Shown here in pieces: positions 53,360-61,701 of a DNA stretch of 64,000 nucleotides (positions are counted from its first letter, which is position 1; each line of letters opens with the position of its first letter). Source of the DNA: Bryobacterales bacterium (lineage in GTDB: Bacteria; Acidobacteriota; Terriglobia; Bryobacterales; Bryobacteraceae); the NCBI GenBank assembly GCA_020847045.1, contig JADLCT010000039.1, positions 116,414 through 180,413 on the forward strand. Direction: 5' to 3'. The position numbers and the translations under genes are program-made. A model generated the notes under the pieces. That model had not been told where the DNA came from. It was given only the letters and a program-made list of their open reading frames with translations, and made no database searches.

Positions 53360-53947
53360 ATGCCCGAGTCTCACCCCAGCCTCCCTTCCGCCGCCGCCCG
53401 CAAACAAGCCTCTAGCGTCGCGCAGGCTTGGACACCAGCCAACCCCATCGAGGATCACCTCTCCCGTAAGTTCGCCTCGCTTGGCATCGCCATCGAGAAC
53501 ATGCTCACAGCTATCACCGCCCTCGACCCCGCCAACGAACAACACGCGCGCCGCCTTGCGCCCCTGACCGCCGCCGCCACGCGTCTTCAGAAGTTGCAGT
53601 TCACCGTCGAAGGCGTTCTGCGCGAAATGCAGGCACAGCGCGGCTTCCGCGCCACTCATCCGCTCACCTGTGAGCCGCTGCCCGTTCACGCCGACGCCCG
53701 GCCTTACCTGCGGCCGTCCGGCTCCACGCGCGCCTCGCAGTCCCTTAAACCCGGTGAGCGCCTCGTTGTCTCATCGCCGCTTCCCGCCGCCGTCCGCAAG
53801 AAAATCGAAGCGCGCTTTGGCGCTCGCGTCTACCCGGCATCGGCGCCGGCCGCAGCGCGGCTCGCCATCACCCTCGGACGCTTGCGCACGCCGTCTACTC
53901 CGGCAGAGCGAACGCCACGTAAGCTCCGCGGATCTGCTCCTGCGTAG
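53360..53947 (+). CDS. Hypothetical protein, 195 aa
   Basis: AGGAG lies 6 bases before ATG 53360, so the start is firm. The protein is basic and Ala/Pro-rich. A helical middle part (about 30-95, ENMLTAITALDPANEQHARRL, LQKLQFTVEGVLREMQAQRG) could form a short coiled coil. The C-terminal part has a possible small alpha/beta unit (GERLVVSSPLPAAVRKKIEARFGARVY) and a disordered tail. There is no signal peptide and no recognised family. The last 53 bases overlap the end of the convergent PQQ dehydrogenase gene, an unusually long convergent overlap. Confidence 0.6.
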   Translation: MPESHPSLPSAAARKQASSVAQAWTPANPIEDHLSRKFASLGIAIENMLTAITALDPANEQHARRLAPLTAAATRLQKLQFTVEGVLREMQAQRGFRATHPLTCEPLPVHADARPYLRPSGSTRASQSLKPGERLVVSSPLPAAVRKKIEARFGARVYPASAPAAARLAITLGRLRTPSTPAERTPRKLRGSAPA

Positions 53948-55754
53948 AGGGCGTCAAGCCCGCCTGCGCCGCGGCGCAAAACACAATGTATTGCCGCCCG
54001 TTCCATTCATACACGGCCGGCACGCCTTCCAGCGCGGCGTCCACCTCGAACTCCCACAGCACCGAGCCATCCCGCGTGTCCAGCGCCCGCACCTTCTTGT
54101 CGCGCGTGCCCGTGAAGATGAGCCCCGTCGCCGTCACCACCGGACCCACCTTCGGATAGTGCGTTCCCGTATTGCGGATGCCCTTGGCGGCCAGATGCGG
54201 CACGTCGCCCAGCGGAATCTTCCAGCGGATGACACCCTCGTTCAGGTCATAGGCGGTCAGTGAGGTCCATGGCGGTTTGATCGGCGACAGCCCGTCGCTG
54301 GCCAGCATGAAGCCGAAGCCGCTATAGAACCGTTCGCCCGCCGAGGCCGCCAGCGCCGGCGCCAGCAGCTTGTCCTGCTCCGGATCGCGAGCCAGCTTCA
54401 ACATCGCCGGCAGGTCCTTCGACACGACGTACAGCAACCCGTGGGCCGGATCCACCGCCGCGCCGCTCCAGTTGGCGCCGCCGTTGTTGCCCGGCATCTG
54501 CACCGTGTTCCGCGTACCAGGCGGCGTGAACAGACCCTCATTGCGCGCGCTCAGCATCTCGTCGCGGAACCGCGCGCGGTCCTCCGCCGAAAGATACGGA
54601 CTCAAATCGTCCACTGTGAACGTCTGGCGCGCGAAGGGCGGCGGCTTGGTGGGCACGGGTTGCGTGGGCCAGGTCTCTTCGCCCGGCATATCCGAGCGCG
54701 GGACCTTCCTCTCCTCAACCGGCCACAGCGGCTCACCCGTCAGACGGTTGAACACGAACACATACCCCTGTTTGGTCACCTGCGCCACGGCGTCAATCGT
54801 CTTGCCACCGTGCCGCACCGTGAGCAGCTTCGGCGCCGTCGCGTGGTCGTAGTCCCAGATGTCGTGGTGCACCGTCTGGTAGTGCCACAGCCGCTTTCCC
54901 GTGCGTGCGTCCAAGGCCAGCAGGCAGTCGCTGAACAGGTTCGCCCCCCGCCGGTCCACGCCGTAGAAGTTGTACTTGGCGCTGGCCGTCGGCGCGTAGA
55001 GAATCCCGCGCTTGGCGTCCAAAGCCAGTTCCGTCCACACGTTCGCGCCGCCCACGCGCTTCCACGCGTCCTTGGGCCACGTCTCGTAGCCGAACTCGCC
55101 CGGACGCGGCACCGTGTGGAACACCCAACGCAGCTTGCCCGTCCGCACGTCGAACGCCCGGATGTCACCCGGCGCCGACCCGTAGCCCTGGTTGGTCGCC
55201 GACCCGAGAATGATCATGTCCTCGAAGACACGCCCCGGAGACAGCGACTGCACCACGCGCAGCGTTGCCGGGTCGCGGTCCAGCCCCACACGCAGATCCA
55301 CCTTCCCGCCGTTGCCAAACGACGCCACCACCTTGCCCGTAAGCGCGTCAATCGCCCGCAGGTGCTGATTGCTCGAAAAAAGGATGCGGCGCTCCTTGCG
55401 GTCCTGGCTCTCCCAATAATTCATGCCCCGGTGCGTGATCGCCGTCGTATCGGCGCCCGGTGAATACGCCCAGCGCTCCTTCCCCGTGGCCGCGTCCAGC
55501 GCGACGATGGTGCTTTTCCGCGCCAGAATATACATCCAATCGTCCACCACAATTGGATTGAACGAGTACTTGTTCCCATCGCCGGTGGGGAACTTCCAGG
55601 CCACCCTCAGCCGGGTCACGTTCTCGCGCGTGATCTTCGACAGCGCCGTGTACTGCGCCGAATCGGGCGAGCCGGCGTAGTCGCGCCACGTCCTGTACTC
55701 CTCGGCGCCGGCCGCCAGCGCGCACACCACACCCACGAACACGCAACGATTCAT
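53895..55754 (-). CDS. PQQ-dependent dehydrogenase (quinoprotein), secreted
   Basis: This 619-residue periplasmic protein has a signal peptide (CVFVGVVCALAAGAEE) and the eight-bladed quinoprotein propeller. W-motif repeats include ALDAATGKERWAYSPG, AIDALTGKVVASFGNGG, AFDVRTGKLRWVFHTV, ALDARTGKRLWHYQTVHHD, VFNRLTGEPLWPVEE and ALDTRDGSVLWEFEVD. The family oxidises alcohols or sugars (glucose-dehydrogenase- or methanol-dehydrogenase-like) and passes electrons to the respiratory chain. Adjacent cysteine pairs and a cytochrome domain are absent. GGGAG lies 9 bases before the start, 24 bases after the SelA-like gene's stop, so the two form an operon. Confidence 0.92.
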   Translation of the reverse strand: MNRCVFVGVVCALAAGAEEYRTWRDYAGSPDSAQYTALSKITRENVTRLRVAWKFPTGDGNKYSFNPIVVDDWMYILARKSTIVALDAATGKERWAYSPGADTTAITHRGMNYWESQDRKERRILFSSNQHLRAIDALTGKVVASFGNGGKVDLRVGLDRDPATLRVVQSLSPGRVFEDMIILGSATNQGYGSAPGDIRAFDVRTGKLRWVFHTVPRPGEFGYETWPKDAWKRVGGANVWTELALDAKRGILYAPTASAKYNFYGVDRRGANLFSDCLLALDARTGKRLWHYQTVHHDIWDYDHATAPKLLTVRHGGKTIDAVAQVTKQGYVFVFNRLTGEPLWPVEERKVPRSDMPGEETWPTQPVPTKPPPFARQTFTVDDLSPYLSAEDRARFRDEMLSARNEGLFTPPGTRNTVQMPGNNGGANWSGAAVDPAHGLLYVVSKDLPAMLKLARDPEQDKLLAPALAASAGERFYSGFGFMLASDGLSPIKPPWTSLTAYDLNEGVIRWKIPLGDVPHLAAKGIRNTGTHYPKVGPVVTATGLIFTGTRDKKVRALDTRDGSVLWEFEVDAALEGVPAVYEWNGRQYIVFCAAAQAGLTPSTQEQIRGAYVAFALPE

Positions 55755-55778
55755 GCCGCTATTCTCCCACCGCGCGCC

Positions 55779-56987
55779 CTAGGCGCCGAAGATCTCCCGC
55801 AACCGCTCACCCGTGAGGCGCGGTTCATCGCCACGCATCATCCAGACCGAGATCAGCAGCTTCCCTTCGCCTGGCCTTTGTACGTGAATCGCCGGCTCAC
55901 CCCGCATCAACCGCTCCTGCGCCTGCTGCGAGGTCATGCCCGCCGCCGCCTCGTTCCAACTCACCACCACGTGCGGCACCTCGTTGGCGATCACGGGAAT
56001 GTGGCGTTCCGTACGCACACCCTTGGCGCCCTTCAACGCCCCCCGAATGGTGGCCACGCGCGCTTCCAGTTCCTTCCACTCGGCCGCGTGGTCCACCTTC
56101 AAATAGCGCTCCACCGCCGCCAGCAGACCGCACAGCTCTTCCTTGCCCACTTTCATGCCACGGCCGATGCCGCCATAGGGCGACATCGCCGGGTAGGAGG
56201 CTTCAATGAGATCCTTCCGCCCCAGCAGCAACCCGCTCGCCTGCGGCCCCCGCAGCGCCTTGCCTCCGGAGAAGATCACCAGGTCGAACCCCATCTTCGT
56301 GTACTTCCACAGGTTCTCCTTGGGCGTCGCGTCGGAGGCCGCGTCGTTCATCGTCGGCACTCCGCGCTCACGGCCCACCCGCACCCACTCCTCCGCTTTG
56401 ATCTTCCCGTCATGTTCAGCCTTGTTCAGGAAGAACATCATGCCGGTGCGCTCGTTGATGGCCGCGTCCAGCTCCGCCCGCGTTTCCACGGCAACCACCT
56501 TCGCCCCGCACAGCTCCATCTGGTGTTCGTACCCCGAGCGGTGCGTCTTCTGCTGGATCACCTCGTAGCGGATGCCCTCGCGCCCCGGAAGCTTCTGCAG
56601 CTTGGCCGCATCACCCTGCGACAGGCACGCCGCCGTCCCCACGGTGATCGCCGACGCCGCCCCGCAGGTCACCATCGCCGCCGGCGCCTGCAGCAGTTCC
56701 GCGATCCGCGCGCCCACTTTGCGTTCCAGCTCCAGCAGTGGAATGAAGAAGCGCCCGGCCTCCTCCATCGCGCGCACCACCTCGGGCGGCATGATCGAAC
56801 CGCCCAGCACGGTCACCACGCCGACACCGTTGATCACAGGCTTCACGCCCAGGCTCGCGTAGAGCGGCGAGGGAGACAGCGCCGTCAGTTCCTTGGCCGC
56901 CGCGCCCTGCGCCAGCGGCGCCATGGCGCCTCCCGCCAGCGGCGCCGCCGCGGCCGTTTGCAAAATTTTCCGCCGTGTCTGCTTCAT
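55779..56987 (-). CDS. SelA-related PLP enzyme (D-glucosaminate-6-phosphate ammonia-lyase DgaE-like), Tat-type N-terminus
   Basis: This 402-residue fold-type I PLP enzyme is related to selenocysteine synthase and DgaE. Key residues are the PLP lysine K243 in FSGGKALRGPQASG, AMVTCGAASAITVG near 105-117, and VPTMNDAASDAT with the cofactor Asp. DgaE deaminates D-glucosaminate-6-phosphate. The N-terminus QTRRKILQTAAAAPLAGG looks like a twin-arginine leader, not expected for a cytoplasmic enzyme. It stands divergently beside an EF_0837/AHA_3915-type amidohydrolase, its usual partner. TATAAT lies 8 bases before the ATG with no ribosome site. The PQQ dehydrogenase follows in the same transcript. Confidence 0.85.
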   Translation of the reverse strand: MKQTRRKILQTAAAAPLAGGAMAPLAQGAAAKELTALSPSPLYASLGVKPVINGVGVVTVLGGSIMPPEVVRAMEEAGRFFIPLLELERKVGARIAELLQAPAAMVTCGAASAITVGTAACLSQGDAAKLQKLPGREGIRYEVIQQKTHRSGYEHQMELCGAKVVAVETRAELDAAINERTGMMFFLNKAEHDGKIKAEEWVRVGRERGVPTMNDAASDATPKENLWKYTKMGFDLVIFSGGKALRGPQASGLLLGRKDLIEASYPAMSPYGGIGRGMKVGKEELCGLLAAVERYLKVDHAAEWKELEARVATIRGALKGAKGVRTERHIPVIANEVPHVVVSWNEAAAGMTSQQAQERLMRGEPAIHVQRPGEGKLLISVWMMRGDEPRLTGERLREIFGA

Positions 56988-56995
56988 GATGTTCG

Positions 56996-57001
56996 ATTAT
57001 A
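56996..57001 (-). promoter_or_regulatory. -10 element TATAAT, leaderless type, for the SelA-like operon
   Basis: A perfect TATAAT ends 8 bases before ATG 56987, so the transcript would begin at or one or two bases before the start codon. There is no Shine-Dalgarno sequence. The AGGAGG of the divergent amidohydrolase begins at the last base of this element. Confidence 0.5.
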
Positions 57002-57012
57002 GGAGGCACGCC

Positions 57013-58311
57013 ATGTTTTTGCCGATCTTTCTTTTTGCCGCCGGACTGCTTGCCGCACAGCCCTCCTACGACTTGCTTCTCAAGGGCGCGCACGTCATCG
57101 ACCCAAAAAACAAAATCAGCGCTCCGCGTGATGTCGCCATCAAGGACGGCCACATCGCCGCCGTCGAGGCTTCCATCCCCGCCGCGCGCGCCCGCAAGAG
57201 CGTCGATGTCTCCGGTCTCTACCTGGTCCCCGGACTGATCGATCTGCACGCCCATGTCTTTGCCGGAACCGAAGGCCGCAGTCTCGCCGGCGGCGAAGCC
57301 AGCATCTATCCCGACACCTTCGCTCTCCGCACCGGCGTCACCACCGTCGTCGACGCAGGCTCCTCCGGACGCTCCAACTTCGCCTACTTTAAGCGCGCCG
57401 TCATAGACCGCGCCCGCACGCGCGTCCTCGCCCTCCTCAATATTGGCGCGGCCGGAATGCCCGGCGATGCCGAGGAGCAGGACCTCGGCCTGATGGACGC
57501 CAAGGCCGCCGCCACGCTGGCCCTGGCTCACCCCGATCTCATCGTCGGCTTCAAGGTGGCGCATTATCGCGGCGCCGATTGGACCCCCGTCGAGCGAGGC
57601 GTCGAGGCCGGCAACATCGCCAAGCTGCCCGTGATGATCGACTTCGGCGAGTTCCGTCCCGAGCGTCCCTTCCAGGACCTGGTCCTCAAGAAACTCCGGC
57701 CCGGCGACATCTACACGCATTGCTTCTATGCTCCGGTTCCCATGCTCGACACCGCGGGAAAGCTGCTTCCCTACCTGTTCGAGGCTCGCAAACGGGGCGT
57801 GCTCTTCGACGTCGGCCACGGCGGCGCCGCCTTCGAGTTCCGCCAGGCCGTTCCCGCCGTCCGGCAGGGATTCCCGCCAGACACCATCTCCACCGATATC
57901 CACTCCGGCAGCATCAACGCCGGCATGAAGGACCAGCTCAACGTGATGTCCAAGTTCCTGAACATGGGTATGACGCTCGACGACGTCATCCTGCGCTCCA
58001 CATGGACTCCCGCACGCGTCATCCACCGCGAGCAACTCGGCCACCTCTCCGTGGGCGCCCTGGCCGACATCGCCGTACTGCGCCTCGATAAGGGCCGCTT
58101 CGCATTCGTCGATTCCTACGGCGCCCGCATGGATGGTTCGCAGCTCCTTGTAAACGAGCTTACCGTCGCCAGCGGACTGGTGGTGTATGACCTCAACGGC
58201 CGCACCCGCGAGCGCTGGGACAGGCTCGGCCAGTACGGCCCGCAGGGAGAACCCTCCTGGGACGGATCGCGCGGCGCCAGCAGGGCCCGCCCGCTTCCCC
58301 GCGAAAAATAG
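57013..58311 (+). CDS. Amidohydrolase/deacetylase-family metallohydrolase (EF_0837/AHA_3915-like), exported
   Basis: This 432-residue protein has a Sec signal (MFLPIFLFAAGLLAAQ). A dihydroorotase-type amidohydrolase barrel follows: metal H79 and H81 in GLIDLHAHVF, bridging K181 in VGFKVAHYRG, H236 (IYTHCFY), H269 (FDVGHGGAAF) and D295 (STDIHSGS), all intact. Family members include deacetylases and D-aminoacylase relatives and are usually encoded beside SelA-related PLP enzymes, as here (divergent). Its likely role is removing an acyl group from an amino sugar acid. AGGAGG lies 6 bases before ATG 57013, which fixes the start. Confidence 0.9.
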   Translation: MFLPIFLFAAGLLAAQPSYDLLLKGAHVIDPKNKISAPRDVAIKDGHIAAVEASIPAARARKSVDVSGLYLVPGLIDLHAHVFAGTEGRSLAGGEASIYPDTFALRTGVTTVVDAGSSGRSNFAYFKRAVIDRARTRVLALLNIGAAGMPGDAEEQDLGLMDAKAAATLALAHPDLIVGFKVAHYRGADWTPVERGVEAGNIAKLPVMIDFGEFRPERPFQDLVLKKLRPGDIYTHCFYAPVPMLDTAGKLLPYLFEARKRGVLFDVGHGGAAFEFRQAVPAVRQGFPPDTISTDIHSGSINAGMKDQLNVMSKFLNMGMTLDDVILRSTWTPARVIHREQLGHLSVGALADIAVLRLDKGRFAFVDSYGARMDGSQLLVNELTVASGLVVYDLNGRTRERWDRLGQYGPQGEPSWDGSRGASRARPLPREK

Positions 58312-58348
58312 TGTTCACTCGGGTACACTTTTCCCTATCCGTTCCATC

Positions 58349-59452
58349 ATGGCCACCACCTCCCAAGCCGCCGTCCTGTGCGCGTACAACGCTCCGCTGG
58401 AGCTGCGCACCTATCCCGTCTCGAGCGAACCCGCGCCCGGCGAACTCATCGTCCGCGTCGAGATGGCCGGGATCTGCGGCACCGACGTCCATCTGTGGAA
58501 GGGCGAACTGCCCATCCCCATTCCCGTCATCCTCGGCCATGAAAGCGTGGGCCGCATCGCGCAGCTCGGCGCGGGTGTCACGCGCGATTGGCTGGGCGCG
58601 CCGCTCGCCGTGGGAGACCGTATCACCTGGGCCAGGTCCATCGTCTGCGGCGAATGCTACTACTGCCGCCTGAAGCGCCAGCCCACGCGCTGCCTGGCGC
58701 GCAAGGCCTACGGCATCTCCTATAGCGCCACGGAGTCTCCGCACCTGCGCGGCGGCTACGCCCAGTACATTCACCTGCGCGCCGGCACGTCGCTGTTCCT
58801 CCTGCCGCCCACGCTGCCCACCGAAACCGTCATCGGCGCGGGGTGCGCGCTCACCACGGCCTTGCACGGGCTGGAACGCTGCTCCATCACACCCGGCGAC
58901 ACCGTTGTCGTGCAGGGCACAGGACCGGTCGGCATGGCTGCGCTCGCCGCCGCCCTCCAGGCCGGCGCCGCGAAGGTGGTGGTCACCGGAGGCCCAACGC
59001 ACCGCCTTGAAGCCGCGCTCGGCTTCGGCGCGCACGCCGCCATCTCCATCGACGAATACGCCACGCCGCAGGCCCGCCGTGAAGCCGTTCTCGCCGCCAC
59101 CGGTCCCTATGGCGCCGACGTCGTCGTCGAGTGCGTAGGCCACCCCAGCGCCGTTCCCGAAGGTTTGGAACTGTGCCGCGACGGCGGCAAATTCGCCATT
59201 CTGGGGCAGTACGCCGACGCGGGCAGCGTTGCGCTGAACCCGCACACCATCACCCGGAAACAGCTTGAAGTGCGCGGCAGTTGGGGTTTCGAGCCGCGCC
59301 ACACCGCGCTTGCCATTCAAATGCTCGACACCACTCACTGGAAACACAAGTTCGCCGCGCAAATCACGCACCGCTTCCCGCTCAACGAAGTGAACGAGGC
59401 GCTGGACACCGTGAAAAACTGGCGCTCCGGCAAGGCGGTGCTCCTGCCATGA
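58349..59452 (+). CDS. Zinc-dependent alcohol dehydrogenase family protein (MDR)
   Basis: This 367-residue medium-chain dehydrogenase has catalytic zinc at C43 (GICGTDVHLW) and H64/E65 (LGHESVG). A structural zinc loop shows C100, C103, C106 and C115. The Rossmann motif is VVVQGTGPVGMAALAA. Relatives oxidise sugar alcohols, threonine or sorbitol. The neighbours suggest a sugar-derived alcohol or keto acid. ATG 58349 is chosen on homology; the open frame upstream to 58187 lies over the amidohydrolase. Its stop shares ATGA with the next gene's start, so the two are translationally coupled. TACACT lies 19 bases upstream. Confidence 0.93.
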   Translation: MATTSQAAVLCAYNAPLELRTYPVSSEPAPGELIVRVEMAGICGTDVHLWKGELPIPIPVILGHESVGRIAQLGAGVTRDWLGAPLAVGDRITWARSIVCGECYYCRLKRQPTRCLARKAYGISYSATESPHLRGGYAQYIHLRAGTSLFLLPPTLPTETVIGAGCALTTALHGLERCSITPGDTVVVQGTGPVGMAALAAALQAGAAKVVVTGGPTHRLEAALGFGAHAAISIDEYATPQARREAVLAATGPYGADVVVECVGHPSAVPEGLELCRDGGKFAILGQYADAGSVALNPHTITRKQLEVRGSWGFEPRHTALAIQMLDTTHWKHKFAAQITHRFPLNEVNEALDTVKNWRSGKAVLLP

Positions 59453-60636
59453 AACGCCGCGCCTTCCTGTTTTCGGCCCTGCCCTTGCTCGGCGCCGCCG
59501 CCCCCGATCTCACCATCAAGAAGCTGATCACGCGCAAGCACACGATTGGGAACCGCGACTACCTGTTCCTCGAAATTGAAACCGCCTCCGGCCTGCGCGG
59601 CCTCGGCGAAGGCTCCATCAACGGCCGTATCGAAATCGTGGAGCAGGCCATCCGCTGGTTCGCCCCCTACCTGGTGGGCAAAACCGCCGCCGGTATCGAG
59701 GAGCACTGGAACCGCAACTACTTTCAACTGTCGCGCTACCGCAACGGCCCAGTCTTGATGACGGCCCTGGCCGCCGTGGACATCGCGCTGTGGGACCTTG
59801 CCGGCAAGGCGCTCGACCGCCCCGTCTGGTCCCTGCTCGGCGCATCCACCGCCCCCTCGTTCCGCGTCTATTACAGCCACTGGAGTCATGAGCTGACGCC
59901 CCGCTCGCCCGACGCTCTCGCGCGTCTGGCCGCCGATACGCGCGCCGCCGGATGGACCTGCGTGAAATGGGTTCTGCCCAAGGATGGCGGCGAGGCCGAA
60001 CGTCTGCGCAGGCTCACCGCCGAGGTGGCCGCCGTGCGACGCGGCGGTGGTCCCACGCTCGATATCGGCCTCGAACTGTGGGAAACCTTCAGCGCCCGCT
60101 CCGCACTCGACTTTGCCCGCGCCGTGGCCCCCTACCATCCTCTGTTCATCGAGGAGCCTACCTGGCGCGAAACTCCCGGCGCGCTGGGTGCGCTGGCCCG
60201 TCAAAGCCCGGTCGCCGTCGCGGGCGGCGAGGGCCTCATCTCCCGCTTCGAATTCAAACAACTGCTCGATGCCGGCGGCGCCTCCATCGTGCAGCCCGAC
60301 GTCATCCACTGCGGCGGCATCACCGAAATCCGCCGCATCGCCTCGCTCGCCGAGGTCTACGGCGCCGAAATCTCGCCGCACATGTACTATGGCCCCGTCG
60401 CCCATGTGGCGTCGCTCCATTCGATGGCCGCCATCCACAACTTCCTGATGCAGGAATGGGACGCAGCCCTGGAACCGCTGTTCAAACGGCTCACGCTCGG
60501 CACGTTCCCCGTGATGAGCGAGGGGAAGGCCGCCCTCTCCGCGCGCCCCGGCCTGGGTATCAACATGGACTGGCCCGAGTGGGAACGCCGCCACGGCTAC
60601 ACCACGCAGAGCTTGCGCGCCCCCGGCGAACGGTAA
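59449..60636 (+). CDS. Mandelate racemase/muconate lactonizing family enzyme, with export signal
   Basis: This is a 395-residue enolase-superfamily protein. The short N-terminal leader (KRRAFLFSALPLLGAAAPD) has twin arginines and a hydrophobic core. The capping domain and barrel follow: a K-x-x lysine region VKWVLPK (172-178), DIGLELWE (205-212), FIEEPTWRE with E235/E236, and AGGEGL with E261, plus DVIHCGG and SPHMYY (H311). The pattern fits acid-sugar dehydratases or dipeptide/other racemases; the substrate is undefined. ATG 59449 overlaps the dehydrogenase stop by 4 bases. It is the second enolase-family gene in the window, only distantly similar to the one at 14502. Confidence 0.9.
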   Translation: MKRRAFLFSALPLLGAAAPDLTIKKLITRKHTIGNRDYLFLEIETASGLRGLGEGSINGRIEIVEQAIRWFAPYLVGKTAAGIEEHWNRNYFQLSRYRNGPVLMTALAAVDIALWDLAGKALDRPVWSLLGASTAPSFRVYYSHWSHELTPRSPDALARLAADTRAAGWTCVKWVLPKDGGEAERLRRLTAEVAAVRRGGGPTLDIGLELWETFSARSALDFARAVAPYHPLFIEEPTWRETPGALGALARQSPVAVAGGEGLISRFEFKQLLDAGGASIVQPDVIHCGGITEIRRIASLAEVYGAEISPHMYYGPVAHVASLHSMAAIHNFLMQEWDAALEPLFKRLTLGTFPVMSEGKAALSARPGLGINMDWPEWERRHGYTTQSLRAPGER

Positions 60637-60668
60637 GGGGTGGTCCACAACTCCGCCCGGCGAGACCG

Positions 60669-61628
60669 TTAACGCAAGAGCAGGAACAGTGTGACCGCCA
60701 GCGCCACGGCCAGACACCACACCAGCCATCCGCCCTCGGACCGCACCCGCGCCTCCAGTGGCTTCCTCCCCTCCAGCGGCCTACGGGCGGACGAGGCCGG
60801 CAGATCGGGCCGGCGCATCTCGGCCGTCTCCTCCTGCTCCTGATCCACGCCGGGCTCCGCGCGAAGGTCTGCCCCGCACAGGATGGCAACCACGGTCACG
60901 TTGTCCTGCTGCGGCAGACCCATCGTAAGCGCGCGCCGCACCAGCGCCTCGGCCGGATCACCCGGCTCGTCCAGGGCCGCGCGCATCTGCGCCAGCGATA
61001 GCGTCTTGAACAGACCGTCGGTGGCCAGAACGATCATGTCGCCCTCACGCAATTCCAGCGGGGCCTCCGGCCTGTCGATCTCCGGCGCCTGGTCCATCCC
61101 GATGAAACTGGTGAGCGCCTCGCGGTGCGGGTGGCTCATCGCCACGCCCTCGTCCAACTCGCCGCGCTCCACCTGCTGATCCAGGTACTCGCCGAACACA
61201 TGCGCCGCGTTGAGACGCCGTATCTCTCCCTCCCTCACAAGAAACAGCCCGCTGTCGCCGGTGGAGACATATTCCAAGCAGCCGTTTCGCACAGCCGCGG
61301 CAATGAACGTCGTGCCCATCTTGCCGGGCAGGGTGCGCGCGGTAGCCTCGCGGAGCACCGCCGCGTTGGCATCCAGCAATGACTTGGTGAGCGCCTGCGC
61401 AAGCGCCGTCTCCCCGGCACGCCCTGGAAAGCTCTCCCCGAACGCCTGCACGGCTCTCCGGGCCGCAATGTCGCCATGCGCCAGACCGCCCATGCCATCG
61501 GCGATCACCACGGCCAGGCAACGGCCATTCGCCGGCGTATCGACATCCCCTTCGAGAATGCTGAAGCAGTCCTCCTGATAGGGCCTGGCCCCAATGTTCT
61601 GGGCATTCGTTGTGCGTAAGGAGAACAT
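60669..61628 (-). CDS. PP2C-family protein serine/threonine phosphatase with C-terminal membrane anchor
   Basis: This 319-residue protein has a complete PP2C domain (1-235): metal Asp/Glu in RPYQEDCF and VIADGMGGLAHG, MGTTFIAAAV, STGDSGLFLV, VLATDGLFKTLS and the closing QDNVTVVAI. A charged linker (245-295) leads to a single C-terminal helix (WLVWCLAVALAVTLFLLL), so the phosphatase faces the cytoplasm from a tail anchor. Such enzymes usually reverse Hanks-type kinases; no kinase gene is in the window. The ATG at 61628 shares CATG with an ATG on the other strand. Confidence 0.92.
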   Translation of the reverse strand: MFSLRTTNAQNIGARPYQEDCFSILEGDVDTPANGRCLAVVIADGMGGLAHGDIAARRAVQAFGESFPGRAGETALAQALTKSLLDANAAVLREATARTLPGKMGTTFIAAAVRNGCLEYVSTGDSGLFLVREGEIRRLNAAHVFGEYLDQQVERGELDEGVAMSHPHREALTSFIGMDQAPEIDRPEAPLELREGDMIVLATDGLFKTLSLAQMRAALDEPGDPAEALVRRALTMGLPQQDNVTVVAILCGADLRAEPGVDQEQEETAEMRRPDLPASSARRPLEGRKPLEARVRSEGGWLVWCLAVALAVTLFLLLR

Positions 61629-61701
61629 GGCGGATTACGCGAGCGCGACTCTTCAGCTTGCCACTCGCCGCCCGCGGCGTGGTACGCTCCGGAATTCTCT
61701 C

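Noticed and set aside
61627..61701. ATG 61627 as start of the EamA transporter
   Set aside because: The AAGGAG is only 3 bases away and the added leader is basic and atypical; ATG 61702 begins at the first helix.
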